NCBI RefSeq assembly: GCF_013408985.1
Contig: NZ_JACBZT010000001.1
Location: forward strand, 186,001 to 250,000
Length of the DNA stretch: 64,000 nucleotides
Direction of reading: 5' to 3'
DNA from: Petropleomorpha daqingensis
GTDB lineage: Bacteria > Actinomycetota > Actinomycetes > Mycobacteriales > Geodermatophilaceae
In this document: piece by piece, positions 7,739 through 15,237 of the stretch
Position numbering within the stretch: the first letter of the stretch is position 1
Layout: every line of letters starts with the position of its first letter
The notes under the pieces: generated by a model
What the model saw: only the letters and a program-made list of their open reading frames with translations
Database searches by the model: none
What the model was told of the DNA's origin: nothing
Program-made: the position numbers and the translations under genes

Positions 7739-9502
7739 ATGACTGTCGGCAGAGACGCGCGCGGGATGACCACCCTGACGGCTCTGAAGCTTGAACTTCA
7801 GGACTTGGCTGAGAGGACGGGGCGTATCCCGACTGCTGGCGAGGTGCAGGCGTTGCTGCGACGTCACGGGTTGGGCAGCGCAGTGCTGAGCGATCTGCTG
7901 GGAGCCTCCGGCATGGGCACGGGGGCAGCGGTGCCGCGAGCGGACGGACCGCGTCCGGAGCGCAATGGGCCCGAGCCCAAGCCAGCCCGAGGACTCGCAA
8001 GCCAGCCCATCAACGCATGGTCGACCAATGCGTTGCCCAGAAACTCCGACGAGGGACCGCCGGGGAACGGCACGGACCACTCAGTGGTCTCGGAGGTGAT
8101 CAACGTCGATGCGTCCACGTCGGCCGAGATCACGGCTGATGATGAGAACTGGAACGACGAAGATCCTTTCTCATCGGGATCTTTGGCGCCTTCTCCGCCA
8201 CGCCTGATTCGTGATTCTGCGGTGGCCCGCGTCGCGGCCGATCTCCAGGACGACTACAAACGGTCCGGCGCGCTGACCATGGTCGATGTGACAACGCTAG
8301 CCCAGCGGCGGGGCTTGTCGAGCGACGACATCGAAGACGTACTGCTATCACTGGCCGAAGCCGATGTTGAGCTGAGCGAGGAGAGGATTGAAGCCGGCTA
8401 CGACGGATCCGGCGACCTCGACGGGGGCCGCGTCCGCCGCCAGATCGCTTCGATCGAGCGCGACCAGTTGGGCGCCTACTTGGCCGCGGCGTCGCGCATT
8501 CCTCTGCTTACTGCAGAGCAGGAAGTGCGCCTGGGACGGGCGATCCGTGCGGGGCAAGAGGCACTCCAAGCACTGGACGCCGACGTCGCCGCCTCGACCC
8601 TGCCTAGGTCACGATCCCGGCGCGCGGCGATCATCGAAGCCGGGCGCCAGGCTCACAGAGATCTGGTGAGCGCCAATCTCAGGCTCGTCGTCAGCATCGC
8701 GAAACTGCCTCGCTACGCACACTGCGGAGTCGAGCTGCCTGACCGGATCCAAGATGGCAACGCAGGTTTGATGCGGGCGGCAGACAAGTATGACGCCGAG
8801 CTGGGATACAAGTTCTCGACCTATGCGACATGGTGGATCCGGCAGCACATCGATCGAGGGGTCGGGGATCGCGGTCGGGCCATTCGCCTGCCGATCCATG
8901 TTCACGAGCAGGTGAAGAAGGTCCGGGCGGCGAAGGCGCGCCTCGAGGGGCAGTTGGAACGTCCCGTGACTCTCGGCGAACTGTCCTCCGACCTCGGAAT
9001 GGAGGCAGGACGGGTCGCCGCTGTCCTGACTTGGTCCGAGCCCGTACTCAGCTACGACACCCTGATCGGCGACAAAGAGACCACCTCGCTACTGGACCTC
9101 ATCAGTGGCGACACCGCGGACGTCTCGTGCGTCGACCCCGCCACCGTCATCCTGAGCCGTCAGCTCGAGAGCGACGTAGCGCGCGTGCTCGCCGCCGTAC
9201 TCACCCCCCGTGAGGTCGAGGTGCTCAAGCGGCGGTACGGGCTCGACGGGCGAGACGTCTCGACCCTTGACGACATAGGCGACGACTTCGGTATCACTCG
9301 CGAACGCATCCGCCAGATCCAGGTCAAGGCCATGGAGGTGCTACAGGCCGATCCCCGCGTCGACAGCCTGTACGAGTACCTCGTAGATCACACGCTCAGA
9401 GACGCCGTGGCATCCCCTCTAGAACCGCGCGAGACACCTCCGCCCAAGCGTCGTTCAACGCCAGACCACCGCAGGAAGGCAGCTGAAGGTCTCCATGTCT
9501 GA
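7739..9502 (+). CDS. Defence-associated sigma-70 family sigma factor with long N-terminal extension
   Basis: A 587-residue group 1/2-like sigma factor. After a unique N-terminal part (about 1-160) comes LTMVDVTTLAQRRGLSSDD, which resembles region 1.1. Region 1.2 starts near residue 242 (DQLGAYLAAASRIPLLTAEQ). Region 2 holds DRIQDGNAGLMRA and YKFSTYATWWIRQ (residues 357-369) with the tryptophan pair used in -10 opening. Region 4 has LTPREVEVLKRRYGLDG and the -35 helix ITRERIRQIQVKA (from 519). All parts needed to bind RNA polymerase and open promoters look present. The TGA at 9500 overlaps the ATG of the DrmA-like gene by eight bases, tying it to that gene. It is not the housekeeping RpoD: its sequence is divergent and its partners are defence genes. 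The ATG at 7766 is an alternative start. Confidence 0.9.
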   Translation: MTVGRDARGMTTLTALKLELQDLAERTGRIPTAGEVQALLRRHGLGSAVLSDLLGASGMGTGAAVPRADGPRPERNGPEPKPARGLASQPINAWSTNALPRNSDEGPPGNGTDHSVVSEVINVDASTSAEITADDENWNDEDPFSSGSLAPSPPRLIRDSAVARVAADLQDDYKRSGALTMVDVTTLAQRRGLSSDDIEDVLLSLAEADVELSEERIEAGYDGSGDLDGGRVRRQIASIERDQLGAYLAAASRIPLLTAEQEVRLGRAIRAGQEALQALDADVAASTLPRSRSRRAAIIEAGRQAHRDLVSANLRLVVSIAKLPRYAHCGVELPDRIQDGNAGLMRAADKYDAELGYKFSTYATWWIRQHIDRGVGDRGRAIRLPIHVHEQVKKVRAAKARLEGQLERPVTLGELSSDLGMEAGRVAAVLTWSEPVLSYDTLIGDKETTSLLDLISGDTADVSCVDPATVILSRQLESDVARVLAAVLTPREVEVLKRRYGLDGRDVSTLDDIGDDFGITRERIRQIQVKAMEVLQADPRVDSLYEYLVDHTLRDAVASPLEPRETPPPKRRSTPDHRRKAAEGLHV

Positions 9503-12500
9503 TTCGCAGACGTTCACCGACGCGGCCACGCGTTTCACCGCCTGGCTCGACCGGCAAGTCACCGTCGCCGGCCGCGGAGATGACACGGACCGCCTCGCGG
9601 TTGCACCGGCTTCGACCTTCTGGATGGGACGACTCGCCACGGAAGAGGAGGTGATGAACAGCGCTCTGGGACAGCGAGCCGAACGTCTCGAACCGTGCGC
9701 CATCGGCCTCCGGCTACGCCCCGCGGCTGCGGGACCATGGCACTTCAACGTGAGGGTCCAGGCCCGCGCATGGACCTACGAAGACCCCAAGACGTCGCCG
9801 GACCCGAACCGCCCCTGGGTACGGTCCGCAGGCATCGACGTACCGGTCACTGTCGATATCAACCCAGCACTCACACCGCTCCCCTTCGGCGCCGAAGCGC
9901 TACGCAATGCTTTTGCACGCGTAGGAGCGACAGGCCTAGCCGCCGAGATTCGGGTAGATGTCGAGACTTGGAACGGGGCACCCGAGCTGGTGGTGCAATT
10001 GGTCAACAACAGTCCGGCTCAGCACGCACAGCTGGAGGACACCCACCTCTACGAGACGGCCCTGCAAGTCACCGGCCTGGCAACCGTCCCGTTCGAGCTC
10101 GAGGCCCTGCCAGACAGTTTCAGGTACGACCGGGAGGTACCCGCCTATGGGATCAACGTAGGTGTGGCACTGCTAGGCGACGGAGGTTTCGGTACCACCG
10201 ACACGGTCGAGGTCACCACCCGCCGACCGGAGTACTGGACGAGCGACGAACCGGCACCGGACCTCACCTTCGCGACGCTGTCCCGAGACCCGCTGCCGTC
10301 GCTGGAAGCCCTCGTCCAGGCCCTAAGCAACTACTACTCGGACCGTTGGGGGTCTCTGCTCGACGACCACCCTGAGTGGGACCAGCCAATGCGCGCCGAG
10401 GCGGACGACGCGCGTCGCACCGCGGCTCTGGAACTTGAGCGTCTGCAGCGAGGCCTGGAGCTGCTGAGTACCGATGAGACGGTCCGGCGGGCCTTCCAGT
10501 TGATGAACGACGCCATAGCTCACAGCGCGGCGGGTAAGTACGACAGCTGGCGCCCCTTCCAGGTCGGGTTCCTGCTCGGCGCGATCACCTTTCTCGTAGA
10601 CGACGGCGAGGCTGCCGTCGTCGACACGGTCTGGTTCGCCACCGGCGGTGGCAAGACCGAGACCTATCTCGGGCTCCTCGTCACCGCAGCTCTTCACGAC
10701 CGAATGACCGGCAAGACCAGCGGCGTGACTGCGTGGTCACGCTTCCCGCTCCGTCTGCTCTCGCTACAGCAGACACAGCGCTTCGCGGACGCGCTGGCCG
10801 GCGCTGAACTGGTGCGGCGCCGCGAGCGCATCAAGGGCGCACCCATCAGCTTGGGATTCCTGGTCGGGTCCAGCAGCACACCTAACAGGATCGTCAAGAT
10901 GGCGAGACCTGAGACGGCTGACCTCGATCCCGACAGCCCTGGGATGCCCGACCGCTTCCAGATTCTCATGCACTGCCCCTTCTGCCGGAGCAGCAAGGTC
11001 GAGATGCACTTCGACCGACTCCTGTGGCGCCTCACCCACCGATGCAGCAATCCCGACTGCCCCTTGCCAGAACCGGCTCTTCCTGTCTACGTCGTGGACA
11101 GCGAGCTGTACCGGTACCTGCCGACTGTCGTGCTCGGAACCCTAGACAAGGCAGCCAGCGTCGGGATGCAGGCCGCTATGCGCGGGCTCGTCGGACCCCC
11201 CATAGCCCTGTGCAACGAGGCCCAGCATGGCTACACCTACACGCCCCGCTCGGCCACGCCCACCGGCTGCCTGGTCCCCGACTGCAACGCCGGCGTGCGC
11301 CCACTCCCAATGCCGGCCAACCGATACGCACCAACTCTGAGGCTGCAGGACGAGCTCCACCTACTCCGTGACAGCCTCGGGGCCGTCGACAGCCACTACG
11401 AGAGCTTGCTGGACCACCTTCAACACGAACTAGGCAACCGTCCAGCCAAGATCGTCGCCAGCAGCGCCACGCTGACAGGGCACGACCACCAGGTCGAAGT
11501 CCTATACCGGCGGAGCGGGCGGGTCTTCCCGACCCAGGGCCCTGAGGCCGGAGGCTCCTTCTGGACCCGAGCCGGTGAGATGCCACTGCGTCGCTTTGTC
11601 GCGGTCGCACCGCGGGGTGTCACGCTCGATCATGTCAGCGACCGGACGCTGGACGTCCTGCAGATCGCCGTCCGACGACTCGCCCGAGACCCTGGTGCGA
11701 TCTGCGCCGAGGCCGGCGTGGACCCGGTGCACGCCGAACAACTGCTGTCCTACTACGGGACTGACGTCGTGTATGGCAGCACGCTCTACGACGTCGAGGC
11801 CGCCACCCGGAGCCTGACCAGCAACACCAGCAGTCAGGGACTTCAGGCGGTGCAGCTCACCGGAGGTACGGACTTCGACGAAGTTCGCGCCATCCTGGAG
11901 CGCCTCGAGCACCCCGAAGGCGATTTCTACGAACGTATTCACATTGTCGCGGCCAGCAGCATGCTCAGCCACGGCGTCGATGTCGCCCGCCTCAACGTGA
12001 TGGTCATGCTCGGGCTGCCGCTCTCGACGGCGGAGTTCATCCAGACCACAGCGCGGGTGGGACGCACCTTTCCGGGTTTGGTCTACGTCCTGCACAAGAT
12101 CGGTCGAGAACGGGACGCTGCAATCTTCCGCCAGTTCAACCAGTACGTGACCCATGGAGACCGGTTCGTGGAAGCCGTACCGGTCACCCGTCGGAGCCGA
12201 CGAGTGCTGCGCCTGACGATGCCTGGCATTGTGGAGGCCCGTCGACTGGCCGTCATGGAACCGGCCTCACGCGGACGTCTCACCACGATCACGGCTCTGC
12301 GCCGGTACTTCGACGACGCCGGCATCGGTGCGGCCGACCAGACAACGGCGATCGCCTCGCTCCTCGGTTTCGACGGTCCGATAGACGAGACGCTGAGGGA
12401 GGAGATCAGCCGATGGCTGGACAACTGGTTCGCCAACCTCAACGATCCCGCCGGCACCCGGACCTGGCCCAACGAACTGGGCGCCTCTGCCCCCATGACG

Positions 12501-12542
12501 AGCCTGCGTGACGTCGAGGTCAGCGTGCCCATCCACGACTGA
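9495..12542 (+). CDS. DrmA-like helicase of a sigma-linked DISARM-related system
   Basis: A 1015-residue superfamily II helicase homologous over its length to the DISARM DrmA encoded at 17315-21010. Shared landmarks are a Walker A TGGGKT at residues 383-388 after a WRPFQVGFLLGA lead-in, LRLQDELHLL with the DELH box at 619-622, ASSATLTGHDHQV (motif III) and QTTARVGRTFPGLVY from 850 (motif VI). A four-cysteine cluster (C494, C497, C517, C522) sits between motifs I and II, as in DrmA. In DISARM, DrmA pairs with DrmB to bind and move on DNA. GAAGG lies five bases before the ATG, inside the end of the sigma gene, so translation is probably coupled. No methylase partner is encoded on this strand. 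Confidence 0.88.
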   Translation: MSDSQTFTDAATRFTAWLDRQVTVAGRGDDTDRLAVAPASTFWMGRLATEEEVMNSALGQRAERLEPCAIGLRLRPAAAGPWHFNVRVQARAWTYEDPKTSPDPNRPWVRSAGIDVPVTVDINPALTPLPFGAEALRNAFARVGATGLAAEIRVDVETWNGAPELVVQLVNNSPAQHAQLEDTHLYETALQVTGLATVPFELEALPDSFRYDREVPAYGINVGVALLGDGGFGTTDTVEVTTRRPEYWTSDEPAPDLTFATLSRDPLPSLEALVQALSNYYSDRWGSLLDDHPEWDQPMRAEADDARRTAALELERLQRGLELLSTDETVRRAFQLMNDAIAHSAAGKYDSWRPFQVGFLLGAITFLVDDGEAAVVDTVWFATGGGKTETYLGLLVTAALHDRMTGKTSGVTAWSRFPLRLLSLQQTQRFADALAGAELVRRRERIKGAPISLGFLVGSSSTPNRIVKMARPETADLDPDSPGMPDRFQILMHCPFCRSSKVEMHFDRLLWRLTHRCSNPDCPLPEPALPVYVVDSELYRYLPTVVLGTLDKAASVGMQAAMRGLVGPPIALCNEAQHGYTYTPRSATPTGCLVPDCNAGVRPLPMPANRYAPTLRLQDELHLLRDSLGAVDSHYESLLDHLQHELGNRPAKIVASSATLTGHDHQVEVLYRRSGRVFPTQGPEAGGSFWTRAGEMPLRRFVAVAPRGVTLDHVSDRTLDVLQIAVRRLARDPGAICAEAGVDPVHAEQLLSYYGTDVVYGSTLYDVEAATRSLTSNTSSQGLQAVQLTGGTDFDEVRAILERLEHPEGDFYERIHIVAASSMLSHGVDVARLNVMVMLGLPLSTAEFIQTTARVGRTFPGLVYVLHKIGRERDAAIFRQFNQYVTHGDRFVEAVPVTRRSRRVLRLTMPGIVEARRLAVMEPASRGRLTTITALRRYFDDAGIGAADQTTAIASLLGFDGPIDETLREEISRWLDNWFANLNDPAGTRTWPNELGASAPMTSLRDVEVSVPIHD

Positions 12543-12570
12543 TCCCCGCCCTCGCAAACCACGAGTCAGA

Positions 12571-12591
12571 CCGGCGAGACGACTTCGCCGG
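12571..12591 (+). other. Intercistronic hairpin between DrmA-like and DrmB-like genes
   Basis: CCGGCGA and TCGCCGG form a perfect seven-base stem with a seven-base loop, 29 bp after the DrmA-like stop and 55 bp before the DrmB-like start. It lacks a T-run, so it is more likely an mRNA stability or partial attenuation element than a full terminator. Confidence 0.4.
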
Positions 12592-12645
12592 ACACCTCGC
12601 CGCACCACCGGTCCACGGTGACGCGCGCAAACGAAGGACAGAAGC

Positions 12646-14376
12646 GTGAGCGACCTCGGAACCCGCAGTGCCAGCCAGGTTCTGCGCACATTCCTGCCCC
12701 AGCAGACTGCCGATCTGCGGGGCGGCATCTACCGCGTGACCGACTGGCCGGGAGCAGCCCCGCTGAGCATCGACGATGCCAGCGTGCGTCGGCGTCTGCT
12801 ACGCGAGATCCACTTGTGGGAGCAAAATGCCAACGACAGCGGGTTCGCCGCCGACCTCCGTCGTCAGCAGCGCCTGGAGGTGGTCGAACTCGACACAGGC
12901 CGAGGGGTGGCGGTCGAGCGATACCCGCGCGTCTGGCTGTGTCCCCGATGCAAGCGAGTGGGGCGGGACCACAACCGTCCCTGTGTGTGCGGCAACTCCC
13001 GATGGGGTCAGCTGCACTTCCTCGGCTTTCATGAGTGCGGGGCGGTAGGCGAGCCGCGTATTCCCCGCTGCCCCACCCACGACGAAGTCGAGCTCGTGGG
13101 TACGACCAGCACCCGGACCTCGGACCTGCGCTTCGTTTGCCCGCGATGTCATCTTCAACTTCAGAAGGGGCTAGGTTTCCAGCAGTGTCAGGGCTGTCGG
13201 CAAGGCGGCCTGCACTGGAATGTCCACAAGGCCCGCACCGCTTACACGCCACGCGGCATGGTGATGGTCAACCCCGCTCGACCTGAGCGGATGCAGGCCC
13301 TTGGAGCAGCCGGCGGACCAGCGAAGGCCCTGGATTGGGTTCTGGATGGCATGCAAGCACACAGTCCGACCACCGTCACCGGGCTGCCTTCCGCCTCCGA
13401 ACTTCGCGCTCAGTTGCTGGCCAACAACATGGCCCCAGCAATGGTCGACGTCCTCGTCCAGCAGGCCGCACAGATGGGCCAGCTGGCGCAAGCTAACGCT
13501 TCCACTCCGCTGGACACCGCGCCCACCAACCGAAGGGAGGCGGTCGAGCAGGAGGCCGTCGACATCGCTCTCGCACTAGGCGAGGCCCGCATGACTATCT
13601 CCCACCTCACCGCCAGTCCCGGCAGCATGCTGGCAAACCGGTACGCGAACGACTACCCAGCTGCCATTCAGAGGGCCGGGCTCGCAGGGGTCGACCTTGT
13701 CGAGAGCTTTCCCGTGTTGAACGTCATGTATGGCTACACACGTGGGGACAGCGATCCAGCCAGCTGCCGCCTGGTGCCCTTCCGGCACCCGAAACGCGAG
13801 GGCTACCGGCTCCTAGGTGACCTCGCCGAAACTGAGGCCCTCCTGGTCCGACTCGACCCGCTCCGCGTCGCCCGCTGGCTCACCGCTCGAGGGCACGGGC
13901 TGCCGGGCTGGTCACCTGGAGACGAGGACGCACGGCAGGTACGCGCCGTGATCGCGGCTGCCAGCGACATCCCTGGCCCCGGCGACATGCCCGCCACCCC
14001 CACCGTCGGAGCCGACATTCTCACCTTGGTGCACAGCTACGCCCACCGCATGATCCGTCAGACCGCCGTCTTCGCCGGCATCGACCGCGACGCACTCAAC
14101 GAGTACCTGGTGCCCAGCCACCTGGGCTTCTTCCTATACGCCTCGCCGCGGGGCGACTTTGTGCTCGGAGGCTTGCAATCGGTTTTTGAGACCAACCTCG
14201 ACCAGCTGCTGGACACGGTCACCACGGCCGAATCCCGCTGCCCGCTTGATCCGGGCTGCGCTCGCGGCGCGGGCGCCTGCAGCGCGTGCCTGCACCTAGG
14301 CGAGACCTCCTGCCGCGCCTATAACACCTTCCTGGACCGTCGAGGACTATTCGCCGCTGGCGGCTACCTGCGATAG
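12646..14376 (+). CDS. DrmB-like DUF1998 protein of the sigma-linked system
   Basis: A 576-residue protein homologous to the DISARM DrmB at 15234-17318. The N-terminal half carries paired cysteine motifs (LCPRC at 99-102, then CVC at 113-115, then FVCPRC and QCQGC) that look like zinc ribbons. The C-terminal DUF1998 domain has LVHSYAHRMIRQTAVFAGI near residue 462, then YASPRGDFVLGGLQSVFE, then clustered cysteines CPLDPGC, CSACLHLGE and TSCRAYNTFLDR, matching the cysteine pattern of the true DrmB. It is about 120 residues shorter than that DrmB. DUF1998 proteins work as partners of DrmA-type helicases. The GTG start has AAGGA nine bases upstream; a 103-bp gap separates it from the helicase gene. 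Confidence 0.87.
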   Translation: MSDLGTRSASQVLRTFLPQQTADLRGGIYRVTDWPGAAPLSIDDASVRRRLLREIHLWEQNANDSGFAADLRRQQRLEVVELDTGRGVAVERYPRVWLCPRCKRVGRDHNRPCVCGNSRWGQLHFLGFHECGAVGEPRIPRCPTHDEVELVGTTSTRTSDLRFVCPRCHLQLQKGLGFQQCQGCRQGGLHWNVHKARTAYTPRGMVMVNPARPERMQALGAAGGPAKALDWVLDGMQAHSPTTVTGLPSASELRAQLLANNMAPAMVDVLVQQAAQMGQLAQANASTPLDTAPTNRREAVEQEAVDIALALGEARMTISHLTASPGSMLANRYANDYPAAIQRAGLAGVDLVESFPVLNVMYGYTRGDSDPASCRLVPFRHPKREGYRLLGDLAETEALLVRLDPLRVARWLTARGHGLPGWSPGDEDARQVRAVIAAASDIPGPGDMPATPTVGADILTLVHSYAHRMIRQTAVFAGIDRDALNEYLVPSHLGFFLYASPRGDFVLGGLQSVFETNLDQLLDTVTTAESRCPLDPGCARGAGACSACLHLGETSCRAYNTFLDRRGLFAAGGYLR

Positions 14377-14425
14377 CACACCGTCCGCTCACTGCGCGGT
14401 CACCAGCTCCCCAGTGAGGCTTGCC

Positions 14426-14441
14426 GGCGAAAGCTCTCGCC
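14426..14441. terminator. Weak hairpin between convergent defence operons
   Basis: GGCGA and TCGCC form a five-base stem with a six-base loop in the 120-bp gap where the sigma-linked operon and the DISARM operon meet tail to tail. The place fits a bidirectional terminator but the stem is short. Confidence 0.3.
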
Positions 14442-14496
14442 TTCGGCTGAGTCGGAAGTCAACGAGGGGGCTCCCCGTCGACCTGTCGACAAGCTG

Positions 14497-15237
14497 TCAC
14501 CGCGCGGGCTCTCTCACCAAGTCTCGAAGGTTTCCGGCCGCCAGCAGGTCTGCGAACCGGCGGGTGATCTGACTGGCGAATGCCGAGTCGTCGACTAGTA
14601 CCCCGGCTTCGAGGTTCTTCTCCACCGCTGCGTACGAGAGGTTCGCGCTCGTGACGAGCGCTGCGCGGTCGTCGATGACTAGGACCTTCGAGTGCTGCAT
14701 CCGAGGCTGTCCAGTGTCAGTATCGTGAAGACCCAGAACGCGGGCACGCGGAACTGCATCACGGATCGCTTCGGCGCAGTCGACTCGTTGGCTGACATCA
14801 CAGACGACGGTGATCTCTAGACGTCTCTGCGCCGCTCGCTTAAGCGCCTGCACGAACGGCGCACTCGCCGAACCGGAGTACGTGGATGCCAGCACAGAAA
14901 CCTCGGCATCGTCGATCAGACGGACCACGGCGGCCGTCGTCCTCACTGAGTCGCCAGGCAGCTGAGGTCCGCTCCACACGAGCGTCGGTGGCGACGGCGC
15001 CTTGTCGGCAGTCGAAGCGATGACTCTCAGGGTTGCTGCCACAGCCTCCCGACTGCCGAACGCGCTCAACACCGCGGCCACGTGCTCCTCCGCTGCCACG
15101 CGCTTCTCCGGGGCGAGGGTCCGCACCGCGCGCCGGGCGACGCCGTCGATCGCCAGGCTGTCTGCCACCCTCCGGAGCTCAGTAGGAGCAAGGAGCTCGC
15201 CAAGGGGCTCCAGCTTTGCCAGGCCCGCTGCACTCAC
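14497..15237 (-). CDS. drmC: DISARM protein DrmC, phospholipase D-like
   Basis: A 246-residue protein with one PLD/HKD signature, HSKVLVIDD followed by LVTSANLSYAAVEKNLE, the family trait of DrmC. The N-terminal part is helical. PLD-family nucleases are usually active as dimers when they carry one HKD motif. In DISARM, DrmC is a core component by association, though its catalytic role is often dispensable. It is the last gene of the operon: its GTG at 15237 overlaps the TGA of drmB by four bases (GTGA). It ends 120 bp from the opposing DrmB-like gene. Confidence 0.9.
   Translation of the reverse strand: MSAAGLAKLEPLGELLAPTELRRVADSLAIDGVARRAVRTLAPEKRVAAEEHVAAVLSAFGSREAVAATLRVIASTADKAPSPPTLVWSGPQLPGDSVRTTAAVVRLIDDAEVSVLASTYSGSASAPFVQALKRAAQRRLEITVVCDVSQRVDCAEAIRDAVPRARVLGLHDTDTGQPRMQHSKVLVIDDRAALVTSANLSYAAVEKNLEAGVLVDDSAFASQITRRFADLLAAGNLRDLVREPAR

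Noticed and set aside
7739-9502. Housekeeping RpoD/HrdB
   Set aside because: It is diverged in several conserved stretches, has an unusual N-terminus and is coupled to a defence helicase gene.
9495-14376. Druantia, which also has a DUF1998 helicase
   Set aside because: Here the helicase and DUF1998 parts are separate proteins matching DrmA and DrmB, and no other Druantia genes are present.
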